64,000 bases of DNA from Bacteroides sp. GM023 (GCF_014750685.1 NZ_JAAXGE010000001.1:682001-746000); one strand, 5' to 3'. Counted from the first letter of the stretch, positions 25,575-36,062 are shown. The notes: a model not told the origin generated them from the sequence alone. Numbers and translations: made by a program.

Positions 25575-27975
25575 AAAGATTACTGCGTTTCTATTCATTC
25601 TAATGTTAGGGGGTTCCTCTCCTTTGCTGGCTCAAAGTATGAGTGATTCCCAAGTTCTTGAATACGTAAAAGACGGCATCAAGCAAGGAAAAGAACAAAA
25701 GCAACTGGCCTCGGAACTAGCCCGCAAAGGTGTGACCAAGGAACAAGCGATGCGTGTGAAACAGTTGTATGAACGTCAGAACAATGTAAATACCTCCAAC
25801 GCCACCGGCACCGACGTCAATGAATCTCGCCTTCGTGAAGAAACGAAAGAGAATACTTCCGATATGCTGGAAGACCACCCGAGCACACAAGACCTCGCCC
25901 GTGGCAACCAAGTCTTCGGCCGAAACATCTTCAATACCCGCAACCTGACTTTTGAACCCAGTGTGAACATCGCCACTCCCTTAAGCTACCGTCTCGGCCC
26001 GGGCGACGAAGTGATTATCGACATATGGGGAGCCAGCCAGAATACTATCCGCCAACAGATTTCCCCTGACGGCACCATCAACATTCAGAAAATCGGCCCT
26101 GTCAACCTGAACGGTCTGACGATCGCCGAAGCCAACGACTATCTCAAGAAAACTTTAAATAAGATATACAACGGCCTTAACAACGCCAGCGACCCCACCT
26201 CGGATATCCGTCTGACTCTAGGCAGCATACGCACAATCCAAATCAACGTGATGGGCGAAGTTGTACAACCGGGCACATATTCCCTTTCTTCTTTTGCCAC
26301 TGTATTTCATGCACTTTACCGTGCTGGCGGAGTCAGTGACATAGGCAGCCTTCGCAATGTCCAACTGGTAAGAAACGGTAAGAACATCGCTACAATTGAT
26401 GTCTACCAATTCATACTGAAAGGAAACATCCAGGACGACATCCGTCTCCAGGAAGGCGACGTTGTCATCGTCCCCGCCTATGAAGTATTGGTAAAAATCG
26501 ACGGAAAAGTGAAACGCTCCATGCGTTTTGAAATGAAGAAGGACGAATCCTTATCTACCCTTCTCAGCTACGCCGGTGGTTTCGAAGCGGACGCCTACAC
26601 CCGTTCACTGCGTGTAGTACGTCAGAACGGGCAGGAGTACGAAGTAAATACAGTAAAAGACCTGGATTACAGCGTCTATAAAATGAGAAACGGTGATGTC
26701 GTTACAGCCGAAGCCATCCTTAACCGTTTCATTAATAAACTTGAAATCCGTGGTGCAGTCTACCGTCCGGGAATTTATGAACTGAACGGTAAACTGAATA
26801 CAATCCGCGAACTTGTCAACGAATCGCAAGGTCTTACAGGCGATGCGTTCCTGAATCGTGCCGTCCTTTATCGCCAACGCGAAGACTTGACCAGCGAAGT
26901 TATCCCGGTAGACATCAAAGCCATAATGGATGGTACTTCCCCCAATATCATCCTGATGAAAAACGACATCCTCTATATCCCCAGCATCCATGATTTGGAA
27001 GATAAAGGTGATGTTGTCATCCATGGCGAAGTAGCCAAACCGGATTCTTATCCCTACGCAGATAATATGACTCTTGAAGACCTTATCATCCAAGCAGGTG
27101 GCTTGCGTGAAGCAGCTTCAGTTGTCCGTGTAGATGTATCCCGCCGAATCAAGAATCCCCACAGTACAGTAGACAGCGATACAATCGGTCAGATATATAC
27201 TTTTTCTTTGAAAGAGGGTTTTGTGGTAGATGGTAAGCCGGGATTTGTGCTCCAACCTTATGATCAGGTTTACGTACGTCGTAGTCCCGGCTATCAAGCC
27301 CAGCAAAATGTGGTTATTGAAGGTGAAATTCTTTTTGGTGGCTCTTATGCAATGACTAGCCGTGAAGAACGTCTTTCAGATTTAATCAACAAAGCCGGTG
27401 GTGCTACGAACTACGCATACCTGCGTGGTGCGAAATTGACTCGTGTCGCCAACGCCAGCGAAAAGAAACGGATGGGTGATGTGATTCGTTTAATGAGCAG
27501 ACAACTGGGAGAAGCGATGATGGACTCTTTAGGTATCCGTATAGAGAACACATTCACAGTCGGTATCGACTTAGAAAAAGCCTTGGCTAAACCGGGAAGT
27601 ACGGCAGATATTGTATTGCGTGAAGGTGATGTGGTTTCTATTCCGAAGAATAATAATACAGTTACTATCAATGGTGCTGTGATGGTTCCGAATACTGTTT
27701 CTTATATGGAAGGTAAAAATATAGATTACTATCTGAATCAATCCGGTGGTTATTCTGATAATGCAAAGAAGAGTAAGAAGTTCATCGTTTATATGAATGG
27801 TCAGGTCACGAAAGTGAAAGGCAGTGGTAAAAAGCAAATAGAGCCTGGTTGTGAGATAATTGTGCCTAGCAAAGCTAAGAAAAAGGTAAATATGGGAAAT
27901 ATTTTAGGATATGCTACTACATTTAGCACTTTAGGAATGATGGTTGCATCTATTGCTAACTTAATCAAGAAATAA
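25561..27975 (+). CDS. Polysaccharide export outer-membrane protein with multiple SLBB domains (Wza-like)
   Basis: An 804-residue exported protein with a signal peptide (ITAFLFILMLGGSSPLLAQ). It has a coiled N-terminal region (EQKQLASELARKGVTKEQA), the Poly_export motif YRLGPGDEVIIDIWGASQ near residue 145, and a series of SLBB/beta-grasp repeats (QINVMGEVVQPGTYSL; LEIRGAVYRPGIYEL; VVIHGEVAKPDSYPY; VVIEGEILFGGSYAM; VTINGAVMVPNTVSY). A short C-terminal hydrophobic helix (ATTFSTLGMMVASIANLI) could cross the outer membrane as in Wza. It is the predicted capsule exit channel, working with the Wzz-like protein downstream. No lipobox is obvious, unlike E. coli Wza. Confidence 0.88.
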   Translation: MTLSKKITAFLFILMLGGSSPLLAQSMSDSQVLEYVKDGIKQGKEQKQLASELARKGVTKEQAMRVKQLYERQNNVNTSNATGTDVNESRLREETKENTSDMLEDHPSTQDLARGNQVFGRNIFNTRNLTFEPSVNIATPLSYRLGPGDEVIIDIWGASQNTIRQQISPDGTINIQKIGPVNLNGLTIAEANDYLKKTLNKIYNGLNNASDPTSDIRLTLGSIRTIQINVMGEVVQPGTYSLSSFATVFHALYRAGGVSDIGSLRNVQLVRNGKNIATIDVYQFILKGNIQDDIRLQEGDVVIVPAYEVLVKIDGKVKRSMRFEMKKDESLSTLLSYAGGFEADAYTRSLRVVRQNGQEYEVNTVKDLDYSVYKMRNGDVVTAEAILNRFINKLEIRGAVYRPGIYELNGKLNTIRELVNESQGLTGDAFLNRAVLYRQREDLTSEVIPVDIKAIMDGTSPNIILMKNDILYIPSIHDLEDKGDVVIHGEVAKPDSYPYADNMTLEDLIIQAGGLREAASVVRVDVSRRIKNPHSTVDSDTIGQIYTFSLKEGFVVDGKPGFVLQPYDQVYVRRSPGYQAQQNVVIEGEILFGGSYAMTSREERLSDLINKAGGATNYAYLRGAKLTRVANASEKKRMGDVIRLMSRQLGEAMMDSLGIRIENTFTVGIDLEKALAKPGSTADIVLREGDVVSIPKNNNTVTINGAVMVPNTVSYMEGKNIDYYLNQSGGYSDNAKKSKKFIVYMNGQVTKVKGSGKKQIEPGCEIIVPSKAKKKVNMGNILGYATTFSTLGMMVASIANLIKK

Positions 27976-27996
27976 CGAATACTGCTTATAACCACT

Positions 27997-29115
27997 ATGA
28001 TAGAACGAGAATCTGAAAAGGAAATAAAACAGAGACAAGATAATTATATGGATGAAGAGAACGGAATATATCTGGTAGATTTTCTTCATAAGATTATAGC
28101 TATTCGTAAGACAATTTATAAAGCCATCGGTATTGGATTAGTGATGGGGGTTATTGTGGCAATAAGTATTCCTAAACAATATACAGTTGAAGTTACTCTT
28201 TCTCCGGAGATGGGTAATGCTAAAGGTGGTGGTTTGTCAGGTTTAGCAGCTTCTTTTTTGGGAAGCAGTGCTACAATGGGCGATGGGGTTGATGCTTTAA
28301 ATGCTTCTTTATCTGCTGATATTGTATCTTCCACTCCTTTTTTGCTTGAACTCTCTGCGATGAAAATACTTGTATCAACAGGTGAAACTATGACTCTAAA
28401 CACTTATTTAGATGAAGAGTCTTCTCCTTGGTGGAGTTATGTAATTGGGTTACCTGGTATGATAATTGGCGGAGTAAAATCATTATTTGTTCAAGAAGAA
28501 TATGAATCAAAACTTTCTGATAAATCAAATCGAGGTACGATTGAATTATCTAAAAAAGAGTTGCAGAAGATTGGAATGTTGAGAGAAAAGATTACGGCTT
28601 CAGTAGATAAGAAAACATCTATGACTTCTGTCGCTGTGACCTTGCAAAATCCAATGGCAACTGCGGTGGTTGCCGATTCTGTTGTGAAGAAATTGCAAAA
28701 ATATATCATAGACTACCGTACTTCCAAGGCGAAAGAAGACTGTGCCTATTTGGAGAAACTTTGTAAAGAACGTCAACAAGAGTATTATATTGCCCAAAGA
28801 AAATATGCTCATTATGTAGATTCTCATGATGATCTCATTTTGCAGAGTGTCCGTACAGAACAGGAACGACTGCAAAGTGATATGAGTTTGGCTTATCAAG
28901 TATATAGTCAGGTTGCAAATCAGCTTCAAGTTGCCAGAGCTAAAGTACAAGAAGAGAAACCTGTATTCGCGGTTCTAGAACCTGCGATAGTGCCATTGAA
29001 CCCTTCAGGAACTAGTAAAAAAGTATATGCTTTAGCTTTTATTTTTCTTTGTGTAGTAGGGGCCATTAGTTGGGAGTTGCTAGTGAAGGATTTTTGGACG
29101 AAGCTAAAAAAATGA
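27997..29115 (+). CDS. Wzz-like polysaccharide chain-length determinant / co-polymerase
   Basis: A 372-residue inner-membrane protein. The N-terminal membrane helix (AIGIGLVMGVIVAISIP, about residues 42-58) follows a short cytoplasmic part, then comes a periplasmic region with coiled-coil (KEDCAYLEKLCKERQQEYYIA), and a second helix lies near the C terminus (VYALAFIFLCVVGAISWELL) after the PLNPSGTSKK proline-rich motif typical of Wzz. No tyrosine-kinase domain is fused. It should set polymer length and bridge the polymerase to the export channel. From about here on the DNA becomes markedly AT-rich. A 137-base gap to glf holds no gene. Confidence 0.85.
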   Translation: MIERESEKEIKQRQDNYMDEENGIYLVDFLHKIIAIRKTIYKAIGIGLVMGVIVAISIPKQYTVEVTLSPEMGNAKGGGLSGLAASFLGSSATMGDGVDALNASLSADIVSSTPFLLELSAMKILVSTGETMTLNTYLDEESSPWWSYVIGLPGMIIGGVKSLFVQEEYESKLSDKSNRGTIELSKKELQKIGMLREKITASVDKKTSMTSVAVTLQNPMATAVVADSVVKKLQKYIIDYRTSKAKEDCAYLEKLCKERQQEYYIAQRKYAHYVDSHDDLILQSVRTEQERLQSDMSLAYQVYSQVANQLQVARAKVQEEKPVFAVLEPAIVPLNPSGTSKKVYALAFIFLCVVGAISWELLVKDFWTKLKK

Positions 29116-29252
29116 TAAAATGCTGTACTGGTTACGTTATGAATTATTTTTTGAATAGTAAAAATACTCGGTGCAGGCTACCAAACTTTACTCAGTCGGC
29201 TGTTTAGCAACGAGTGTTTACTTCGATATATTGAAATGTTTATTCTAATAAT

Positions 29253-30401
29253 ATGATTCCTTATTATGATTATTTGATAGTAGGCTCAGGTCTTTTTGGA
29301 GCTACTTTTGCTTATTGTGCAAAACAAATGGGTAAGAAATGTTTGGTAATTGACAAGCGTCCACATATAGGAGGAAATGTTTATTGTGAAAATATTGAGG
29401 GGATTAATGTGCATAAGTATGGTGCACATATCTTCCATACCTCTAATAAAGCAGTTTGGGATTTCGTAAATTCAATAGTGGAATTTAATCGTTACACAAA
29501 TTCTCCAATTGCCAATTATGAAGGTAAGTTTTATAATCTTCCTTTTAATATGAATACATTCTATCAGATTTGGGGAATAACGACTCCAACTGAAGCGATG
29601 GCTAAAATAGAACAACAGAAAGCAGAAGCTATAGCAAGGATGAGAGCTGACGGAGTTAGTGAACCACGTAATTTGGAAGAGCAGGCCTTGATTCTTGTAG
29701 GGAAAGATATTTATGAAATATTGATTAAGGGCTACACGGAAAAACAATGGGGACGGAAGTGTACAGAGCTTCCTGCGTTTATTATCAGACGTATTCCTGT
29801 ACGTTTGGTTTTTGATAACAATTACTTCAACGATAAGTATCAAGGTGTTCCAATAGGTGGATACAATAAACTTATTGAGGGTTTACTGGATGGCGTAAAA
29901 TGCGAAACATCTGTCGATTTTTTTGCTACGTATAAAGACTGTTGGCGAGAAATTGCAAATAAGTTAGTGTTTACCGGTGCTATTGATGAGTTCTTTAACT
30001 ACAAGCTTGGCAAGCTGGACTGGCGTACTGTCTCTTTTGAGACGGAGGTTGTTGATACACCTAATTATCAAGGAAATGCAGTTGTGAATTACACTGAGCG
30101 TGTGATTCCTTATACTCGGATAATTGAACATAAACATTTTGAAATGTTGGGACAGAAGGTATATGATTGTCTGAAAACGGTAATATCAAAGGAATATTCA
30201 GTAGAATATAAAGAAGGAATGGAGCGATATTACCCAGTGAATGATAATCGTAACAATCAACTGGCAGAGGCGTATCGAAAACTAGCAGAAGATGAGCAGG
30301 ATATTATCTTTGGTGGAAGGTTGGGGCAATACAGATATTATGATATGGCTCCTATAATACAGCATGTGCTAAATAGTAAAGAATTTCGTGTAAACTTCTA
30401 A
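29253..30401 (+). CDS. glf: UDP-galactopyranose mutase
   Basis: A 382-residue FAD enzyme that interconverts UDP-galactopyranose and UDP-galactofuranose. The dinucleotide motif is LIVGSGLFGATFAY, followed by VIDKRPHIGGNVYC, the YGAHIFHTSNKAVW substrate site, KGYTEKQWGRKC, RIPVRLVFDNNYF and the C-terminal GRLGQYRYYDMAPII. It implies galactofuranose in the capsule repeat. The UDP-glucose 4-epimerase for the precursor is not in this locus and must be supplied elsewhere. Confidence 0.95.
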   Translation: MIPYYDYLIVGSGLFGATFAYCAKQMGKKCLVIDKRPHIGGNVYCENIEGINVHKYGAHIFHTSNKAVWDFVNSIVEFNRYTNSPIANYEGKFYNLPFNMNTFYQIWGITTPTEAMAKIEQQKAEAIARMRADGVSEPRNLEEQALILVGKDIYEILIKGYTEKQWGRKCTELPAFIIRRIPVRLVFDNNYFNDKYQGVPIGGYNKLIEGLLDGVKCETSVDFFATYKDCWREIANKLVFTGAIDEFFNYKLGKLDWRTVSFETEVVDTPNYQGNAVVNYTERVIPYTRIIEHKHFEMLGQKVYDCLKTVISKEYSVEYKEGMERYYPVNDNRNNQLAEAYRKLAEDEQDIIFGGRLGQYRYYDMAPIIQHVLNSKEFRVNF

Positions 30402-30415
30402 TAGAACGCTATCAG

Positions 30416-31954
30416 GTGAAATCTCCTACCCGTACAACACAAAGCATCAATAATGTCCGTGTTTCTTTATTTTTTAGTGTTGGGGTTTTAGTTCTCGGAT
30501 TCTTTTCGCGTAAAATTCTTATAGAATGTTTAGGCGCAGAGGTCTTGGGAATAAATACGACGGCAGCTAATCTACTTGGATTTCTTAATTTGGCGGAACT
30601 GGGTATAAGTGCTGCTATTTCATATACACTTTATACTCCGTTATTCCAAAAAGATTATGATGCTATCAATGAAATTGTTGCCGTACAAGGTTGGCTTTAC
30701 AGGCGTATCGCTTATATTGTCCTTGCAGGCGGAGTTGTTTTAATGTGTTTCTTTCCGTTGATATTCTCCAAAATGGAATTGCCATTATGGTATGCTTACA
30801 GTTCATTCGGAGTTTTGTTGGTAGCTGCCATGTTGGGATATATCATCAATTATCAGCAGATTGTATTAAGCGCCGACCAGCAGGAGTATAAAATAAACTA
30901 TAACGTACAAGGGTTCAGAGTTTTGAAATTACTGTTGCAGATTGTTGGTATCGGTTATTTTCAGCAAGGATATATTTATTGGTTGATAGTGGAACTATTA
31001 ATGTCCGTCATTACTTGTTTCTTTTTGCATAAGACCATTCGTAAAAGTTTTCCTTGGCTTCATCCTGATTTGTCTAAAGGGAAAGCCCTGTCTCGGAAAT
31101 ATGTTGAAATCATAAGAAAAACAAAGCAGTTGTTTTTTCATAGGTTTGCATCTTACGTACTGGGGCAAACCAGTCCTTTGATTATTTATGCATTTTTGTC
31201 ATTGACGGTTGTTGCTATTTATGGGAACTATATGTTGTTGGTAGTGAGTGTATCCATGATTATCACTTCTATTTATAATGGGGTAAATGCTGGCATAGGT
31301 AATTTGGTCGCTGAGGGGAATAAAGATAAAATTCTTTCTTTTTTCAAAGAATATACGGTCAGTCGTTATTGGATTGTTTCTGTGATATGTTTTTGTTTAT
31401 TTCATCTGACTCATTCTTTCATGTTACTTTGGATAGGGGAAGACTACTTACTTGATTCTACATCTTTTACTCTACTGGTTGTTTATGCTTTTATTTCCAT
31501 GACTCGTACTAATGATTCTTTTCTTTCAGCCTATGGACTATTTCAAGATATTTATGCTCCGATTATTGAAGCAGTATTAAATTTGGGCTTATCCATACTA
31601 TTGGGATATTATTATGGATTACCTGGTATCATTGCAGGTGTTTTGATTAGTTTGTTAGTGATTATTTGTTGTTGGAAACCCTATTTTTTATATAGCCGTG
31701 GCTTTAAAATACCTATATGGAACTACTTGTGCTTTATCGGTAAAATAGTATGCTTGATACTTGTGTCGTGGTATATTTCTCGTTTTTTTCTTGAATACAT
31801 AAATCTGTCATGCAGGAATTTTATGGACTGGATTCTCATTTCGTTTAAGGTATTAATTCTTTATGGATTGGTCAGTCTATGTCTTTTTCAATTGATTGAT
31901 AAGAATTTTAGAGTATTTACTCGGCGAATTTATCAAATAATAAAACGTAAATAA
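30416..31954 (+). CDS. Wzx-like polysaccharide flippase
   Basis: A 512-residue integral membrane protein with about 12-14 hydrophobic helices, starting at GTG 14 bases after glf. The opening SINNVRVSLFFSVGVLVLGF and FFSRKILIECLGAEVLGIN are typical of Bacteroides polysaccharide flippases of the MOP superfamily. It would move lipid-linked repeat units to the periplasmic face for polymerisation by the Wzy-like protein. The next gene begins one base past its stop. Confidence 0.87.
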   Translation: MKSPTRTTQSINNVRVSLFFSVGVLVLGFFSRKILIECLGAEVLGINTTAANLLGFLNLAELGISAAISYTLYTPLFQKDYDAINEIVAVQGWLYRRIAYIVLAGGVVLMCFFPLIFSKMELPLWYAYSSFGVLLVAAMLGYIINYQQIVLSADQQEYKINYNVQGFRVLKLLLQIVGIGYFQQGYIYWLIVELLMSVITCFFLHKTIRKSFPWLHPDLSKGKALSRKYVEIIRKTKQLFFHRFASYVLGQTSPLIIYAFLSLTVVAIYGNYMLLVVSVSMIITSIYNGVNAGIGNLVAEGNKDKILSFFKEYTVSRYWIVSVICFCLFHLTHSFMLLWIGEDYLLDSTSFTLLVVYAFISMTRTNDSFLSAYGLFQDIYAPIIEAVLNLGLSILLGYYYGLPGIIAGVLISLLVIICCWKPYFLYSRGFKIPIWNYLCFIGKIVCLILVSWYISRFFLEYINLSCRNFMDWILISFKVLILYGLVSLCLFQLIDKNFRVFTRRIYQIIKRK

Positions 31955-31955
31955 G

Positions 31956-32984
31956 ATGCTAGAAAAGTCAAATCCTCCCAAAATCAGTGTATTGATACCT
32001 GTTTATAATGTGGAGAAGTATGTGGAACGTTGCATCCTTTCTGTTTTGAATCAGACTATACAGGAAAGCATGGAAATAATAATAGTAAATGATTGCACTC
32101 CTGATAATAGCATGAGAGTGATTAATGAGATATTTCATAGTTCTTCAAATGCACTAAATGGAAAAGAACTAAAGATTATAAATCATGAAATCAATAAAGG
32201 AATTGCTTTTACTAGGAATACAGCTTTGAACTATGCAACAGGAGAGTATATAATTCAAATAGATAGTGATGACTATATAGAAAAAGAAATGTTGGAAAAG
32301 ATGTATGCAAAAGCTATAGCAACAGATGCGGATATTGTTGGATGTGATTTGTGGCGTGTATATCTGGACGAAAAAGTATATGAAAAAGATGATATTCTAA
32401 AGAATAAAGTGGAATTATTGGGTGAGGTTATTAAAACGCAACATGCAGCAAGATGGAATAAACTAATAAAGAGAGAATTATTAACGGAAAATACTATAGA
32501 AACAGTAGAGGGGCTTGATTATGGCGAAGATTATGTATTTATGATTCAATGTTTTTATTTTGCAAATAGAATTGAATATATTCCGCAGGCTTTTTATAAC
32601 TATGTTCAATATAATGATTTGTCGATATGCCATTTACCTGTTAGTGAAAAGGATTTGAGTAATTTTATTGGTGTGATAGATTTTACTACCAAATTTCTTG
32701 AAAATAACAATATAATAGGATATGATTATGAATTAGCCTATAAGCAACTTAAAGCAAAATTTGTTTGTATGAAAAATGCAACAAAGCAATTAAGAAAGCA
32801 ATATTCTGAGATGTATTCGGAGGCTAATGTTTATAAATATCGTTTTCTGAAAGAATGGAGAAAAGAGGTGAGTATTTATCAACTACTTACTTGTTATTTT
32901 GCTTTAAGTGGCAATTTATCTTTATTCAATGCCATGTTACAACTGCGATATGGTTTGGAAAGTATACGAAGAAAGAAATATTAA
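31956..32984 (+). CDS. Glycosyltransferase family 2
   Basis: A 342-residue GT-A fold enzyme: ISVLIPVYNVEKYVERCILS at the N terminus, IIVNDCTPDNSM, GIAFTRNTALNYATGEYIIQ and the metal-binding IDSDDYI. The C-terminal half is helical and lacks other known domains. Donor and acceptor sugars are not readable. It is one of seven capsule glycosyltransferases and overlaps none of its neighbours. Confidence 0.88.
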   Translation: MLEKSNPPKISVLIPVYNVEKYVERCILSVLNQTIQESMEIIIVNDCTPDNSMRVINEIFHSSSNALNGKELKIINHEINKGIAFTRNTALNYATGEYIIQIDSDDYIEKEMLEKMYAKAIATDADIVGCDLWRVYLDEKVYEKDDILKNKVELLGEVIKTQHAARWNKLIKRELLTENTIETVEGLDYGEDYVFMIQCFYFANRIEYIPQAFYNYVQYNDLSICHLPVSEKDLSNFIGVIDFTTKFLENNNIIGYDYELAYKQLKAKFVCMKNATKQLRKQYSEMYSEANVYKYRFLKEWRKEVSIYQLLTCYFALSGNLSLFNAMLQLRYGLESIRRKKY

Positions 32985-32994
32985 GCTGGAAAAG

Positions 32995-33930
32995 ATGAAT
33001 ATTGTTTGTTGTACGGATAGTAATTATATTATGCCTTGTGGTGTTTTATTGTGCTCTATATGTGAGAACAATACACAAGGAGATGTATGTTTTCATGTAA
33101 TCATCAATAAGAATGTTTCTATAAGAGAAAAGGAGAGTTTAATAAATATCGTCAATAGATATAAAAATAAAGTCACTTTCTATGAAATAGATGAGTCGTG
33201 GGTGGTCAATTTACCTGTCGGAATGGCTGGACAACAATCCCATATAACATTAGCAACTTATTTTCGTCTCTTTTTGACGGAAATCTTGCCTAAGGATTTG
33301 GACAAGGTCTTATATTTGGATTGTGATATTATAGTCCGTCATTCTTTAATCAATTTGTGGAATATGGATATAGAAAATTATGCAATAGGTTGCGTACCTG
33401 ATGCAGACGATGGACAAATTTTGAACTATAATCGTTTAAGATACCTTCAAAGATTAGGCTATTTTAACGCAGGTGTATTGCTAATCAATTTAAAATATTG
33501 GCGAATTCATAATGTGTTCGATAGATTTCTTTTATTCATAAAGCAGTATCCTGAACGGATTTTGTATCATGATCAGGATATCATGAATTATGTATTAAAA
33601 GACGAGAAGTTTATATTGCCACTAAAATATAATGTGACAGATGGATTGCTGAACGAAGAATTACATATTTCTTGGGAGTATGAGTCTGAATTAAATGAAG
33701 CGCTTAAAGATCCATATATCTTGCATTATATTTCATATGACAAACCTTGGATTAAGAATTGTGCTCACCCGTTCAAATCTGAGTTTTTTAAATATCGTGA
33801 TATGACACAATGGAAAAATACACCATTACTTAATAGACAGTTGACTTGGAGGAAAAGAGTAAAATATGTATTATGCAAAGTAGGTATGTTACCTTATCAA
33901 TCAACTTTTCGAGATGATTTATTCTTATAA
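32995..33930 (+). CDS. Glycosyltransferase family 8
   Basis: A 311-residue enzyme that begins NIVCCTDSNYIMPCGVLLCS and has the GT8 DxD in VLYLDCDIIV, plus NAGVLLINLKYWR and YHDQDIMNYVL. This family often transfers glucose or galactose from UDP-sugars with retention. An in-frame start at 32908 would add 29 residues inside the preceding gene; I chose the ATG at 32995, which fits the family N terminus. Confidence 0.87.
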   Translation: MNIVCCTDSNYIMPCGVLLCSICENNTQGDVCFHVIINKNVSIREKESLINIVNRYKNKVTFYEIDESWVVNLPVGMAGQQSHITLATYFRLFLTEILPKDLDKVLYLDCDIIVRHSLINLWNMDIENYAIGCVPDADDGQILNYNRLRYLQRLGYFNAGVLLINLKYWRIHNVFDRFLLFIKQYPERILYHDQDIMNYVLKDEKFILPLKYNVTDGLLNEELHISWEYESELNEALKDPYILHYISYDKPWIKNCAHPFKSEFFKYRDMTQWKNTPLLNRQLTWRKRVKYVLCKVGMLPYQSTFRDDLFL

Positions 33931-33938
33931 TAAATTTT

Positions 33939-34772
33939 ATGGAACAACAGAAAAGCAAAGCGAAAATTCTTGTAGCAATTCATAAAGCGGATGCTGTTTA
34001 CAGCGACAATATATATACACCTATTCATGTTGGAAAAGCCATTTCAAATTATAATTTAGGTTTTCAAGGAGATGATACGGGGGATAATATTAGCGAAAAG
34101 AATTCGATGTATTGTGAACTTACTGCCCAATATTGGGCATGGAAAAACTTAAAAGATACAATATATATTGGTCTGTGCCATTATCGAAGGTATTTTAAAA
34201 CTAAGTACACCGAAAATAGTCTGGAATCTTTATTGCAAAAGTATGATATAATATTGCCTGAACCTATATATCGCTCGTATTCTATGGAGCAGAAACTATA
34301 TCGCGCTGCAATAGAGGAAGATGTAGCTATATTATATCAGGTAATAGAAAGATTATATCCTGAATATAAGAACACAGTATTGGCATATATGCATGGAAAC
34401 AGGGATATAGCTTTTAATATGTTTGTATGCTCAAAGGAATTGTTTGACCAATTTGCTGAATGGCAGTTCTCTATTCTTTTTGAATGTGAGAAGTACATAC
34501 GTTTTTCCGGTTACTCCAGAGCTCGACGTATTTTAGGTCATTTTTCAGAGTATTTACTTCCTATTTATTGTTTCCATCATCATTTACGAATAAAGCGTGG
34601 AGAGTTGGTTTCATTTGTAGATGATAATGAATTATTATATTCACAGTCTTGTTTAACAAAAATAATTAATACTATACGCTATAGGTTCACTACTCCTCGG
34701 AAAAGAACGGATTGGGGATTATCTTCAGTCATTCTACAGGGGTTGCGTAATGATGGCATAGAAATAAAATAA
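33939..34772 (+). CDS. DUF4422 capsular glycosyltransferase
   Basis: A 277-residue protein of the DUF4422 family, common in capsule and O-antigen loci. Visible hallmarks are ILVAIHKADAVYSDNIYTPI near the start, NSMYCELTAQYWAWKN, the IGLCHYRRYF motif, MHGNRDIAFNMFVCSKELFD and the late HFSEYLLPIY stretch. It is thought to be a galactosyltransferase-like family; the sugar is not certain. Confidence 0.85.
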   Translation: MEQQKSKAKILVAIHKADAVYSDNIYTPIHVGKAISNYNLGFQGDDTGDNISEKNSMYCELTAQYWAWKNLKDTIYIGLCHYRRYFKTKYTENSLESLLQKYDIILPEPIYRSYSMEQKLYRAAIEEDVAILYQVIERLYPEYKNTVLAYMHGNRDIAFNMFVCSKELFDQFAEWQFSILFECEKYIRFSGYSRARRILGHFSEYLLPIYCFHHHLRIKRGELVSFVDDNELLYSQSCLTKIINTIRYRFTTPRKRTDWGLSSVILQGLRNDGIEIK

Positions 34773-34784
34773 TAAAGTTTTTGT

Positions 34785-35981
34785 ATGAAAAGCCTTATTA
34801 AAGAAGTAGTGCGTAGTTTGTTACAAAAACACCTTCAATTAGCTGTTAAAATAGGTCGCTTCTTTGGTGGAAAATACCAAGTAAATATTAATCTAGATTT
34901 ACTTAATTCACAACAAAAAAAAGTGCTTTTATGCTATCTGTATTTGGAGGATGTAGATTGGACGAAAGCTAAGCATGCTAATTATATGCATGCAAATCAA
35001 GTAGTCAAGTATTTCATTGATAATGATTATTGTGTAGATGTATGTGCTTGTTCTGATGTTTTTTCATATGAGATATTGAAAAATAAGAAATATAATATAA
35101 TAATCGGATTAGGCGAGGTGTTCAAAAGAATCTGTAAGAATCAGCCTGATGCCTACAAAATAATATTTATTACTGAAAATAATCCTGTAATTGTTGCACA
35201 GAAATACGCTGAACGGATATTATATTTCAAACAAAGGCATCCATCTATTAATTGTAATGCTTCTATTATACGAAAAGGCTATATTGATGAAGATATGCTT
35301 ACATCTTCTGATTTGGCGATAATAATGAATTCCAGGTATAATGCAGAGTCAATGAAGCATTATTTTGACAATGTGTATCTTATAAATAGTAATGCATTAA
35401 TTAATACAGAATATATTTTTGACAGAGCGAAATTGGAGAATGGAATTGAACAAATAAAACGTAATTTCCTTTGGTTTGGATCAGATGGCTTTATTCATAA
35501 AGGAGTTGATATTCTTATTGATGCATTTAAAGAGATGCCTGAATTTTCTATTAGTTTCTATGGATTGCCTACAACTGAAAAAAGTTTGTTTCATAAGTTG
35601 AAAACTTCCAATACGGTAGATTGTGGACGTATAAATGTTAATAATCCGGAGTTTATTGATAAAGTTATAAATAGACATTGTTTTATCATTTTTCCATCTT
35701 GTTCTGAAGGTATGAGTACTGCTGTCGCTACTTGTATGGCTCATGGTATTATTCCAATTCTTACTAAAGAATGCGGTTTTGAGCCCAATGAATATATTAT
35801 TGAATTAGAAGGATGGCATGTTGAGGATATAAAGAATGCGGTAAAGCGTGCTGTATCTATGAGTAATGAAGAGATTCTGATTTTTAGGGAAGGATGTTTT
35901 CAGTATGCCCGTGAAAACTTCTCGCTTAAAAAATTTGATAGTTTATTTAAGGATATCATGGACAAGATTTTAAAGGAGTAA
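34785..35981 (+). CDS. Glycosyltransferase, GT4-like
   Basis: A 398-residue protein with a poorly conserved N-terminal half and a recognisable GT-B C-terminal domain: NFLWFGSDGFIHKGVDILID, FSISFYGLPTTEKSL, and IIFPSCSEGMSTAVATCMAHG, where the acidic position of the GT4 nucleotide site (SEGMS) is kept. An N-terminal basic helical stretch (SLIKEVVRSLLQKHL) may give membrane attachment. The N-terminal divergence makes a specific function unreadable. An 81-base gap with no feature follows. Confidence 0.72.
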   Translation: MKSLIKEVVRSLLQKHLQLAVKIGRFFGGKYQVNINLDLLNSQQKKVLLCYLYLEDVDWTKAKHANYMHANQVVKYFIDNDYCVDVCACSDVFSYEILKNKKYNIIIGLGEVFKRICKNQPDAYKIIFITENNPVIVAQKYAERILYFKQRHPSINCNASIIRKGYIDEDMLTSSDLAIIMNSRYNAESMKHYFDNVYLINSNALINTEYIFDRAKLENGIEQIKRNFLWFGSDGFIHKGVDILIDAFKEMPEFSISFYGLPTTEKSLFHKLKTSNTVDCGRINVNNPEFIDKVINRHCFIIFPSCSEGMSTAVATCMAHGIIPILTKECGFEPNEYIIELEGWHVEDIKNAVKRAVSMSNEEILIFREGCFQYARENFSLKKFDSLFKDIMDKILKE

Positions 35982-36062
35982 TAATAGTAATGCTTATCTA
36001 TTGTGTAAGTAATCGTTGTAAGACTTTTGATCTCTTTTTGATTAGAATGTAAAAAGCTATTT

